From Phylloscopus collybita (Eukaryota; Chordata; Aves; Passeriformes; Phylloscopidae): a stretch of DNA of 64,000 nucleotides. This document shows, piece by piece, positions 23,334-36,296 of the stretch (its first letter is position 1; every line of letters starts with the position of its first letter). The notes beneath the pieces are model-generated. The model was not told where the DNA came from. It did no database searches and saw nothing but the letters and a program-made list of their open reading frames with translations. Where the stretch lies: assembly GCA_027886175.1 (NCBI GenBank), contig JAJNNQ010000139.1, positions 1,364,001 to 1,428,000 of the forward strand, written 5' to 3'. A program made the position numbers and the translations under genes.

Positions 23334-26300
23334 TTGGGAAACCAAAGTCTCCACCCCACGATCCTAATGTCATTTTCTAGGAGGCCTCTGGCACTACAAG
23401 AGGAGACAAACTTCCAACTGGTGGCATATTGCATCTGGGAGATATCCTCATTTGTATGTAATTTTAGTAGCCATAAGCCCACTGGCAGTCAGACAGCATT
23501 AGACACGAACGGTGTCCCTTTTCCATGGGAAACCAAAGTCTCTGCCCCAGATTCCTGATGTCAATTTGTATGAAGCCTCTTGCTCTACAGGGGCCGACAA
23601 ACTTCCATCTGGTTGTAGATTGCACCTGGGAGACATCCTCATTTGTATGGAATTTTAGTGGAATTTTAATAGGCGGAAGCCTAGTGGCAGGCACACATTA
23701 GACACTAACGGTGGCCCATTTCCATGGGAAACCAAAGTCTCCACTCCAGGTTCCTGATGTCAGTTTGTAGGAGGCCTTTGGCACTACAAGGGCAGACAAA
23801 GTTTTGTCTGGTGGTTGATTGCATCGAGGAGATATCCTCATTTGTATGGAATTTCAGCAGGCAGAAGCCCAGTGGCAGGCAGACAGCATTAGACACGAAC
23901 AGTGGACCTTTTCAATGGGAAACCAAAGTCTCCACCTCACGTTCCTGATGTCAGTTTGTAGGAGGCCTTTGGAACTACAAGGGCAGACAAAATTCCATCT
24001 GGTGGTAAATTGCACCTGGGAGATATCCTCATTTGTATAGAATTATAGAGGAATTTAATTGCGCAGAATCCCAGCGACAGGTAGACAGAATTAGACATGA
24101 ATAGTGGCCCTTTTCTAGGGGAAAACAAAGCCTCCAGGCCAGGTTCCTGATGTCAGTTTTTAGGAGGCCTTTGGCACTACAAGAACAGACAAACTTCCAA
24201 CTAGTGGCATATTGCAGCTTGGAGATATACTCATTTGTATGGAATTTTAGTGGAATTAAAGCAGGCAGAAGCGCAGTGTCAAGAAAACAGCATTGAAAAC
24301 CAACGGTGGCCCATTTCTATGGGAAACCAAAGTCTCCACCCCACGTTCCTGATGTCCGTTTCTAGGAGGCTTTTGGCACTACAAGAGCAGACAGACTTCC
24401 AACTGGTGGCATATTGCATCGGGGAGATATCCTCATTTGTATGTAATTTTAGTGGAATTTTAGTAGGCATAAGCCCAGTGTATGGCAGACAGCATTAGAC
24501 ACGAACGGTGACCCATTTCTAAGGGAAACCAAAGTCTCCACCCCACGTTCCTGATGTCCGTTTCTAGGAGGGCTTTGGCACTACAAGGGCAGACAAACTT
24601 CCACCTGGTGGTAGATTTCACCTGGGAGATATCCTCATTTCTATGGAACTTCAGCAGTCATAGCCACAGTGCCAGGCAGACAGCATTAGACGCGAACGGT
24701 GGCCCATTTCTTTGGGAAACCAAAGTCTCCACCGCACGTTCCTGATGTCAGTTTTTAGGAGGCCTTTGGCACTACAAGGGCAGACAAACTTCCAACGGGT
24801 GGTAGATTGCACCTGGGAGACATCCTCATTTGTGAGGGATTTAAGCAGGCATAACCCCAGTGCCAGGCAGACAGCATTAGACACGAACGGTGGCCCTTTT
24901 CCGTGGGAAACCAAAATCTCCACCCCACGTTGCTGATGTCACTTTGTAGGAGGCATTTTCCAATATAAGGGCAGAGAAACTTCCATCTGGTTGTCGATTG
25001 CACCTGGGAGATATCCTCATTTCTATTGAATTTTAGTGGAATTTTAGTAGGAAGAAGCCCAGTGGCAGGCAGACAGTATTAGACACGAACGGTGGCTCAT
25101 TTCTATGGGAAACCAAAGTCTCCACACCACGTACCCGCTGTCCATTTCTAGGAGACCTTTGGCACTACAAGGGCAGACAAACTTCCACCTTGTGGTAGAT
25201 TGCACCTTGGAGATATCCTCATTTGTATGCAACTTCAGCAGTCATAACCACAGTGCCAGGCAGACAGCATTAGACGGGAACGGCGGTACTTTTCCATGGG
25301 AAACCAAAGTCTCCACACCACGTACCAGATGTCAGGTTTTAGGAGGCATTTGGCAGTACAAGGGCAGACAAACTTCCGTCTGGTGGCTGATTGCATCGGG
25401 GAGATATCCTCATTTGTATGGAATTTCAGCACGTAGAAACCCAGTGGCAGGCAGACAGCATAAGACACGAACGGTGGCCCATTTCTAAGGGAAACCAAAG
25501 TCTCCACCCCACGTTCCTGTTGTCCGTTTCTAGGAGGCCTTTGGCACTACAAGGGCAGACAAACTTCCACCTGGTGGTAGATTGCACCTGGGAGATATCC
25601 TCATTTGTATGGAACCTCTGCAGTCCTAACTACAGTGCCAGGCAGACAGCATTAGTCACGAACGGTGGTCCTTTTCCATGGGAAACCAAAGTCTCCACAC
25701 AACGTTCCCGATGTCAGGTTTTAGGAGACCTTTGGCAGTACAAGGGCAGACAATCTTCCGTCTGGTGGTTGATTGCATCGGGGAGATATCTTCATTTGTA
25801 TGGAATTTCAGCAGGTAGAAGCCCAGTGGCAGGCAGACAGCATTAGACATGAACGGTGGCCCTTTTCCTATGGGCAACCAAAGTCTCCATGCCACGTTCC
25901 TGAAGTCAGGTTTTAGGAGACCTTTGGCAGTACAAGGGCAGACAAACTTCCATCTGGTGGGAAATTCTATTTGGGAGATAACCTCATTTGTAGGGAATAT
26001 TAGTAGGCATATGCCCACTGGCACTCAGACAGCATTAGACACGAACAGTGGCCCTTTTCCATGGAAAAAGAAATTATCCATCCTATGTTCCTGATGTCAG
26101 TTTGAAGGAGGCCTTTGGTACTACAAGGGCAGACAAACTTCCAACTGGCGGTAGATTGCACCTCGGAGATGTCCTCATTTGTATGGAATTTTAGTGGTAT
26201 TTTAGTACTCAGCAGCCCAGACAGACAGCATTAAACATGAACGGTGGGCCTTTTCCATAGGAAACCAAAGTCTCCAGGTGAGGTTCCGAATGTCAGTTTG

Positions 26301-27031
26301 AAGGAGGCCTTTGTCACTGCAAGAGCAGACAAACTTCCATCTGGTGGTATATTGCGTCTGGGAGATATCCTCATTTGTATGTAATTTCAGTAGTCATAAG
26401 CCCAGTGGCAAGGGGGCAGTATTAAACACCAAGGGTGTCCTGTTTCCATGGGAAACCAAAGCGTCCTCTCCAGATTCCTGATGTCAGTTTGTAGGAGGCC
26501 ATTGGCATTAAAAGGGTAGACAAACTTTCAACTGGTAGTAGACTCCATCTGGGAGATATCCTCATTTGTATGGAATTTTACTAGGCATAAGCCCAGTGGC
26601 AGGCACATAGCATTAGACACAAACGGTGGCCCATTTCCATGGGAAACCAAAGTCTCCACCCCACGTTCCTGATGTCAGTTTTTAGGAGGCCTTTGGCACT
26701 ACAAGGGCAGGCAAACTTCCACCTGGTGGTAGATTTCACCTGGGAGATATCCTCATTTGTATGGAACTTCAGCAGTCATAACCACAGTGCCAGGCAGACA
26801 GCATTAGACGCGAACGGTGGTCCTTTTCCATGGGAAACCAAAGTCTCCACCCTAGGTTCCTGATGTCAGTTTGTAGGAGGCCTTTGGAACCACAAGGGCA
26901 AAGAAACTTCCATCTGGTGTTAGATTTCACCTGGGAGATATTCTCATTTGTATGGAATTTTAGTGGAATTTTAGTAGGCAGAATCCCAGCGGCAGGAAGA
27001 CAGCATTAGACACGAACGGTGACCCATTTCC
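23334..27031 (+). repeat. Long-form HOR copy (19 monomers, 3,698 bp)
   Basis: Same order of 19 monomers as the preceding copy, shifted by 3,700 bp. Both share the TTTAAGCAGGCATAACC variant (21,140 and 24,840) and ACAGACTTCCAACTGG (20,690 and 24,390), marking them as close sisters within the array. Confidence 0.9.
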
Positions 27032-30000
27032 TTGGGAAACCAAAGTCTCCACCCCACGATCCTAATGTCATTTTCTAGGAGGCCTCTGGCACTACAAGAG
27101 GAGACAAACTTCCAACTGGTGGCATATTGCATCTGGGAGATATCCTCATTTGTATGTAATTTTAGTAGCCATAAGCCCACTGGCAGTCAGACAGCATTAG
27201 ACACGAACGGTGTCCTTTTTCCATGGGAAACCAATGTCTCTGCCCCAGATTCCTGATGTCAATTTGTATGAAGCCTCTTGCTCTACAGGGGCCGACAAAC
27301 TTCCATCTGGTTGTAGATTGCACCTGGGAGACATCCTCATTTGTATGGAATTTTAGTGGAATTTTAATAGGCAGAAGCCTAGTGGCAGGCACACATTAGA
27401 CACTAACGGTGGCCCATTTCCATGGGAAACCAAAGTCTCCACTCCAGGTTCCTGATGTCAGTTTGTAGGAGGCCTTTGGCACTACAAGGGCAGACAAAGT
27501 TTTGTCTGGTGGTTGATTGCATCGAGGAGATATCCTCATTTGTATGGAATTTCAGCAGGCAGAAGCCCAGTGTATGGCAGAGAGCATTAGACACGAACGG
27601 TGACCCATTTCTAAGGGAAACCAAAGTCTCCACCCCACGTTCCTGATGTCCGTTTCTAGGAGGGCTTTGGCACTACAAGGGCAGACAAACTTCCACCTGG
27701 TGGTAGATTTCACCTGGGAGATATCCTCATTTCTATGGAACTTCAGCAGTCATAGCCACAGTGCCAGGCAGACAGCATTAGACGCGAACGGTGGCCCATT
27801 TCTTTGGGAAACCAAAGTCTCCACCGCACGTTCCTGATGTCAGTTTTTAGGAGGCCTTTGGCACTACAAGGGCAGACAAACTTCCAACGGGTGGTAGATT
27901 GCACCTGGGAGACATCCTCATTTGTGAGGGATTTCAGCAGGCATAACCCCAGTGCCAGGCAGACAGCATTAGACACGAACGGTGGCCCTTTTCCGTGGGA
28001 AACCAAAATCTCCACCCCACGTTGCTGATGTCACTTTGTAGGAGGCATTTTCCAATATAAGGGCAGAGAAACTTCCATCTGGTTGTCGATTGCACCTGGG
28101 AGATATCCTCATTTCTATTGAATTTTAGTGGAATTTTAGTAGGAAGAAGCCCAGTGGCAGGCAGACATTATTAGACACGAACGGTGGCTCATTTCTATGG
28201 GAAACCAAAGTCTCCACACCACGTACCCGCTGTCCATTTCTAGGAGACCTTTGGCACTACAAGGGCAGACAAACTTCCACCTTGTGGTAGATTGCACCTT
28301 GGAGATATCCTCATCTGTATGCAACTTCAGCAGTCATAACCACAGTGCCAGGCAGACAGCATTAGACGGGAACGGCGGTCCTTTTCCATGGGAAACCAAA
28401 GTCTCCACACCACGTACCGGATGTCAGGTTTTAGGAGGCATTTGGCAGTACAAGGGCAGACAAACTTCCGTCTGGTGGTTGATTGCATCGGGGAGATATC
28501 CTCATTTGTATGGAATTTCAGCACGTAGAAACCCAGTGGCAGGCAGACAGCATAAGACACGAACGGTGGCCCATTTCTAAGGGAAACCAAAGTCTCCACC
28601 CCACGTTCCTGTTGTCCGTTTCTAGGAGGCCTTTGGCACTACAAGGGCAGACAAACTTCCACCTGGTGGTAGATTGCACCTGGGAGATATCCTCATTTGT
28701 ATGGAACCTCTGCAGTCCTAACTACAGTGCCAGGCAGACAGCATTAGTCACGAACGGTGGTCCTTTTCCATGGGAAACCAAAGTCTCCACACAACGTTCC
28801 CGATGTCAGGTTTTAGGAGACCTTTGGCAGTACAAGGGCAGACAATCTTCCGTCTGGTGGTTGATTGCATCGGGGAGATATCTTCATTTGTATGGAATTT
28901 CAGCAGGTAGAAGCCCAGTGGCAGGCAGACAGCATTAGACATGAACGGTGGCCCTTTTCCTATGGGCAACCAAAGTCTCCATGCCACGTTCCTGAAGTCA
29001 GGTTTTGGGAGACCTTTGGCAGTACAAGGGCAGACAAACTTCCATCTGGTGGGAAATTCTATTTGGGAGATAACCTCATTTGTAGGGAATATTAGTAGGC
29101 ATATGCCCACTGGCACTCAGACAGCATTAGACACGAACAGTGGCCCTTTTCCATGGAAAAAGAAATTATCCATCCTATGTTCCTGATGTCAGTTTGAAGG
29201 AGGCCTTTGGTACTACAAGGGCAGACAAACTTCCAACTGGCGGTAGATTGCACCTCGGAGATGTCCTCATTTGTATGGAATTTTAGTGGTATTTTAGTAC
29301 TCAGCAGCCCAGACAGACAGCATTAAACATGAACGGTGGGCCTTTTCCATAGGAAACCAAAGTCTCCAGGTGAGGTTCCGAATGTCAGTTTGAAGGAGGC
29401 CTTTGTCACTGCAAGAGCAGACAAACTTCCATCTGGTGGCATATTGCGTCTGGGAGATATCCTCATTTGTATGTAATTTCAGTAGTCATAAGCCCAGTGG
29501 CAAGGGGGCAGTATTAAACACCAAGGGTGTCCTGTTTCCATGGGAAACCAAAGCGTCCTCTCCAGATTCCTGATGTCAGTTTGTAGGAGGCCATTGGCAT
29601 TAAAAGGGTAGACAAACTTTCAACTGGTAGTAGACTCCATCTGGGAGATATCCTCATTTGTATGGAATTTTACTAGGCATAAGCCCAGTGGCAGGCACAT
29701 AGCATTAGACACAAACGGTGGCCCATTTCCATGGGAAACCAAAGTCTCCACCCCACGTTCCTGATGTCAGTTTTTAGGAGGCCTTTGGCACTACAAGGGC
29801 AGGCAAACTTCCACCTGGTGGTAGATTTCACCTGGGAGATATCCTCATTTGTATGGAACTTCAGCAGTCATAACCACAGTGCCAGGCAGACAGCATTAGA
29901 CGCGAACGGTGGTCCTTTTCCATGGGAAACCAAAGTCTCCACCCTAGGTTCCTGATGTCAGTTTGTAGGAGGCCTTTGGAACCACAAGGGCAAAGAAACT

Positions 30001-30123
30001 TCCATCTGGTGTTAGATTTCACCTGGGAGATATTCTCATTTGTATGGAATTTTAGTGGAATTTTAGTAGGCAGAATCCCAGCGGCAGGAAGACAGCATTA
30101 GACACGAACGGTGACCCATTTCC
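27032..30123 (+). repeat. Short-form HOR copy (16 monomers, 3,092 bp)
   Basis: Lacks exactly 606 bp (201+203+202 bp, three monomers) relative to the long form. The break is at AAGCCCAGTG near 27,563-27,573, where CAGCAGGCAG is joined to TATGGCAGAG. The rest follows the long form. Confidence 0.9.
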
Positions 30124-33100
30124 TTGGGAAACCAAAGTCTCCACCCCACGATCCTAATGTCATTTTCTAGGAGGCCTCTGGCACTACAAGAGGAGACAAA
30201 CTTCCAACTGGTGGCATATTGCATCTGGGAGATATCCTCATTTGTATGTAATTTTAGTAGCCATAAGCCCACTGGCAGTCAGACAGCATTAGACACGAAC
30301 GGTGTCCCTTTTCCATGGGAAACCAAAGTCTCTGCCCCAGATTCCTGATGTCAATTTGTATGAAGCCTCTTGCTCTACAGGGGCCGACAAACTTCCATCT
30401 GGTTGTAGATTGCACCTGGGAGACATCCTCATTTGTATGGAATTTTAGTGGAATTTTAATAGGCAGAAGCCTAGTGGCAGGCACACATTAGACACTAACG
30501 GTGGCCCATTTCCATGGGAAACCAAAGTCTCCACTCCAGGTTCCTGATGTCAGTTTGTAGGAGGCCTTTGGCACTACAAGGGCAGACAAAGTTTTGTCTG
30601 GTGGTTGATTGCATCGAGGAGATATCCTCATTTGTATGGAATTTCAGCAGGCAGAAGCCCACTGGCAGTCAGACAGCATTAGACACGAACGGTGACCCAT
30701 TTCTAAGGGAAACCAAAGTCTCCACCCCACGTTCCTGATGTCCGTTTCTAGGAGGGCTTTGGCACTACAAGGGCAGACAAACTTCCACCTGGTGGTAGAT
30801 TTCACCTGGGAGATATCCTCATTTCTATGGAACTTCAGCAGTCATAGCCACAGTGCCAGGCAGACAGCATTAGACGCGAACGGTGGCCCATTTCTTTGGG
30901 AAACCAAAGTCTCCACCGCACGTTCCTGATGTCAGTTTTTAGGAGGCCTTTGGCACTACAAGGGCAGACAAACTTCCAACGGGTGGTAGATTGCACCTGG
31001 GAGACATCCTCATTTGTGAGGGATTTCAGCAGGCATAACCCCAGTGCCAGGCAGACAGCATTAGACACGAACGGTGGCCCTTTTCCGTGGGAAACATAAA
31101 TCTCCACCCCACGTTGCTGATGTCACTTTGTAGGAGGCATTTTCCAATATAAGGGCAGAGAAACTTCCATCTGGTTGTCGATTGCACCTGGGAGATATCC
31201 TCATTTCTATTGAATTTTAGTGGAATTTTAGTAGGAAGAAGCCCAGTGGCAGGCAGACAGTATTAGACACGAACGGTGGCTCATTTCTATGGGAAACCAA
31301 AGTCTCCACACCACGTACCCGCTGTCCATTTCTAGGAGACCTTTGGCACTACAAGGGCAGACAAACTTCCACCTTGTGGTAGATTGCACCTTGGAGATAT
31401 CCTCATCTGTATGCAACTTCAGCAGTCATAACCACAGTGCCAGGCAGACAGCATTAGACGGGAACGGCGGTCCTTTTCCATGGGAAACCAAAGTCTCCAC
31501 ACCACGTACCGGATGTCAGGTTTTAGGAGGCATTTGGCAGTACAAGGGCAGACAAACTTCCGTCTGGTGGTTGATTGCATCGGGGAGATATCCTCATTTG
31601 TATGGAATTTCAGCACGTAGAAACCCAGTGGCAGGCAGACAGCATAAGACACGAACGGTGGCCCATTTCTAAGGGAAACCAAAGTCTCCACCTCACGTTC
31701 CTGTTGTCCGTTTCTAGGAGGCCTTTGGCACTACAAGGGCAGACAAACTTCCACCTGGTGGTAGATTGCACCTGGGAGATATCCTCATTTGTATGGAACC
31801 TCTGCAGTCCTAACTACAGTGCCAGGCAGACAGCATTAGTCACAAACGGTGGTCCTTTTCCATGGGAAACCAAAGTCTCCACACAACGTTCCCGATGTCA
31901 GGTTTTAGGAGACCTTTGGCAGTACAAGGGCAGACAATCTTCCGTCTGGTGGTTGATTGCATCGGGGAGATATCTTCATTTGTATGGAATTTCAGCAGGT
32001 AGAAGCCCAGTGGCAGGCAGACAGCATTAGACATGAACGGTGGCCCTTTTCCTATGGGCAACCAAAGTCTCCATGCCACGTTCCTGAAGTCAGGTTTTGG
32101 GAGACCTTTGGCAGTACAAGGGCAGACAAACTTCCATCTGGTGGGAAATTCTATTTGGGAGATAACCTCATTTGTAGGGAATATTAGTAGGCATATGCCC
32201 ACTGGCACTCAGACAGCATTAGACACGAACAGTGGCCCTTTTCCATGGAAAAAGAAATTATCCATCCTATGTTCCTGATGTCAGTTTGAAGGAGGCCTTT
32301 GGTACTACAAGGGCAGACAAACTTCCAACTGGCGGTAGATTGCACCTCGGAGATGTCCTCATTTGTATGGAATTTTAGTGGTATTTTAGTACTCAGCAGC
32401 CCAGACAGACAGCATTAAACATGAACGGTGGGCCTTTTCCATAGGAAACCAAAGTCTCCAGGTGAGGTTCCGAATGTCAGTTTGAAGGAGGCCTTTGTCA
32501 CTGCAAGAGCAGACAAACTTCCATCTGGTGGCATATTGCGTCTGGGAGATATCCTCATTTGTATGTAATTTCAGTAGTCATAAGCCCAGTGGCAAGGGGG
32601 CAGTATTAAACACCAAGGGTGTCCTGTTTCCATGGGAAACCAAAGCGTCCTCTCCAGATTCCTGATGTCAGTTTGTAGGAGGCCATTGGCATTAAAAGGG
32701 TAGACAAACTTTCAACTGGTAGTAGACTCCATCTGGGAGATATCCTCATTTGTATGGAATTTTACTAGGCATAAGCCCAGTGGCAGGCACATAGCATTAG
32801 ACACAAACGGTGGCCCATTTCCATGGGAAACCAAAGTCTCCACCCCACGTTCCTGATGTCAGTTTTTAGGAGGCCTTTGGCACTACAAGGGCAGGCAAAC
32901 TTCCACCTGGTGGTAGATTTCACCTGGGAGATATCCTCATTTGTATGGAACTTCAGCAGTCATAACCACAGTGCCAGGCAGACAGCATTAGACGCGAACG
33001 GTGGTCCTTTTCCATGGGAAACCAAAGTCTCCACCCTAGGTTCCTGATGTCAGTTTGTAGGAGGCCTTTGGAACCACAAGGGCAAAGAAACTTCCATCTG

Positions 33101-33215
33101 GTGTTAGATTTCACCTGGGAGATATTCTCATTTGTATGGAATTTTAGTGGAATTTTAGTAGGCAGAATCCCAGCGGCAGGAAGACAGCATTAGACACGAA
33201 CGGTGACCCATTTCC
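30124..33215 (+). repeat. Short-form HOR copy (16 monomers, 3,092 bp), with a hybrid junction monomer
   Basis: Same length as the previous copy, but near 30,655-30,675 the junction monomer reads AGCCCACTGGCAGTCAGACA, a sequence otherwise found at the monomer 1/2 boundary. This suggests a patch of gene conversion or a second exchange on top of the short-form deletion. It also has GGGAAACATAAATCTCC near 31,090 in place of GGGAAACCAAAATCTCC. Confidence 0.85.
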
Positions 33216-36200
33216 TTGGGAAACCAAAGTCTCCACCCCACGATCCTAATGTCATTTTCTAGGAGGCCTCTGGCACTACAAGAGGAGACAAACTTCCAAC
33301 TGGTGGCATATTGCATCTGGGAGATATCCTCATTTGTATGTAATTTTAGTAGCCATAAGCCCACTGGCAGTCAGACAGCATTAGACACGAACGGTGTCCC
33401 TTTTCCATGGGAAACCAAAGTCTCTGCCCCAGATTCCTGATGTCAATTTGTATGAAGCCTCTTGCTCTACAGGGGCCGACAAACTTCCATCTGGTTGTAG
33501 ATTGCACCTGGGAGACATCCTCATTTGTATGGAATTTTAGTGGAATTTTAATAGGCGGAAGCCTAGTGGCAGGCACACATTAGACACTAACGGTGGCCCA
33601 TTTCCATGGGAAACCAAAGTCTCCACTCCAGGTTCCTGATGTCAGTTTGTAGGAGGCCTTTGGCACTACAAGGGCAGACAAAGTTTTGTCTGGTGGTTGA
33701 TTGCATCGAGGAGATATCCTCATTTGTATGGAATTTCAGCAGGCAGAAGCCCAGTGTATGGCAGACAGCATTAGACACGAACGGTGACCCATTTCTAAGG
33801 GAAACCAAAGTCTCCACCCCACGTTCCTGATGTCCGTTTCTAGGAGGGCTTTGGCACTACAAGGGCAGACAAACTTCCACCTGGTGGTAGATTTCACCTG
33901 GGAGATATCCTCATTTCTATGGAACTTCAGCAGTCATAGCCACAGTGCCAGGCAGACAGCATTAGACGCGAACGGTGGCCCATTTCTTTGGGAAACCAAA
34001 GTCTCCACCGCACGTTCCTGATGTCAGTTTTTAGGAGGCCTTTGGCACTACAAGGGCAGACAAACTTCCAACGGGTGGTAGATTGCACCTGGGAGACATC
34101 CTCATTTGTGAGGGATTTCAGCAGGCATAACCCCAGTGCCAGGCAGACAGCATTAGACACGAACGGTGGCCCTTTTCCGTGGGAAACCAAAATCTCCACC
34201 CCACGTTGCTGATGTCACTTTGTAGGAGGCATTTTCCAATATAAGGGCAGAGAAACTTCCATCTGGTTGTCGATTGCACCTGGGAGATATCCTCATTTCT
34301 ATTGAATTTTAGTGGAATTTTAGTAGGAAGAAGCCCAGTGGCAGGCAGACATTATTAGACACGAACGGTGGCTCATTTCTATGGGAAACCAAAGTCTCCA
34401 CACCACGTACCCGCTGTCCATTTCTAGGAGACCTTTGGCACTACAAGGGCAGACAAACTTCCACCTTGTGGTAGATTGCACCTTGGAGATATCCTCATCT
34501 GTATGCAACTTCAGCAGTCATAACCACAGTGCCAGGCAGACAGCATTAGACGGGAACGGCGGTCCTTTTCCATGGGAAACCAAAGTCTCCAGACCACGTA
34601 CCGGATGTCAGGTTTTAGGAGGCATTTGGCAGTACAAGGGCAGACAAACTTCCGTCTGGTGGTTGATTGCATCGGGGAGATATCCTCATTTGTATGGAAT
34701 TTCAGCACGTAGAAACCCAGTGGCAGGCAGACAGCATAAGACACGAACGGTGGCCCATTTCTAAGGGAAACCAAAGTCTCCACCCCACGTTCCTGTTGTC
34801 CGTTTCTAGGAGGCCTTTGGCACTACAAGGGCAGACAAACTTCCACCTGGTGGTAGATTGCACCTGGGAGATATCCTCATTTGTATGGAACCTCTGCAGT
34901 CCTAACTACAGTGCCAGGCAGACAGCATTAGTCACGAACGGTGGTCCTTTTCCATGGGAAACCAAAGTCTCCACACAACGTTCCCGATGTCAGGTTTTAG
35001 GAGACCTTTGGCAGTACAAGGGCAGACAATCTTCCGTCTGGTAGTTGATTGCATCGGGGAGATATCTTCATTTGTATGGAATTTCAGCAGGTAGAAGCCC
35101 AGTGGCAGGCAGACAGCATTAGACATGAACGGTGGCCCTTTTCCTATGGGCAACCAAAGTCTCCATGCCACGTTCCTGAAGTCAGGTTTTGGGAGACCTT
35201 TGGCAGTACAAGGGCAGACAAACTTCCATCTGGTGGGAAATTCTATTTGGGAGATAACCTCATTTGTAGGGAATATTAGTAGGCATATGCCCACTGGCAC
35301 TCAGACAGCATTAGACACGAACAGTGGCCCTTTTCCATGGAAAAAGAAATTATCCATCCTATGTTCCTGATGTCAGTTTGAAGGAGGCCTTTGGTACTAC
35401 AAGGGCAGACAAACTTCCAACTGGAGGTAGATTGCACCTCGGAGATGTCCTCATTTGTATGGAATTTTAGTGGTATTTTAGTACTCAGCAGCCCAGACAG
35501 ACAGCATTAAACATGAACGGTGGGCCTTTTCCATAGGAAACCAAAGTCTCCAGGTGAGGTTCTGAATGTCAGTTTGAAGGAGGCCTTTGTCACTGCAAGA
35601 GCAGACAAACTTCCATCTGGTGGCATATTGCGTCTGGGAGATATCCTCATTTGTATGTAATTTCAGTAGTCATAAGCCCAGTGGCAAGGGGGCAGTATTA
35701 AACACCAAGGGTGTCCTGTTTCCATGGGAAACCAAAGCGTCCTCTCCAGATTCCTGATGTCAGTTTGTAGGAGGCCATTGGCATTAAAAGGGTAGACAAA
35801 CTTTCAACTGGTAGTAGACTCCATCTGGGAGATATCCTCATTTGTATGGAATTTTACTAGGCATAAGCCCAGTGGCAGGCACATAGCATTAGACACAAAC
35901 GGTGGCCCATTTCCATGGGAAACCAAAGTCTCCACCCCACGTTCCTGATGTCAGTTTTTAGGAGGCCTTTGGCACTACAAGGGCAGGCAAACTTCCACCT
36001 GGTGGTAGATTTCACCTGGGAGATATCCTCATTTGTATGGAACTTCAGTAGTCATAACCCCAGTGCCAGGCAGACAGCATTAGACGCGAACGGTGGTCCT
36101 TTTCCATGGGAAACCAAAGTCTCCACCCTAGGTTCCTGATGTCAGTTTGTAGGAGGCCTTTGGAACCACAAGGGCAAAGAAACTTCCATCTGGTGTTAGA

Positions 36201-36296
36201 TTTCACCTGGGAGATATCCTCATTTGTATGGAATTTTACTAGGCATAAGCCCAGTGGCAGGCACATAGCATTAGACACGAACGGTGACCCATTTCC
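33216..36296 (+). repeat. Short-form HOR copy (16 monomers, 3,081 bp), with a hybrid last monomer
   Basis: Eleven bases shorter than its neighbours. Near 36,228-36,272 the last monomer has the tail GGAATTTTACTAGGCATAAG followed by GGCACATAGC, which belongs to monomer 17, in place of the duplicated GGAATTTTAGT tail of monomer 19. The change looks like conversion or exchange between monomers 17 and 19. Confidence 0.85.
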
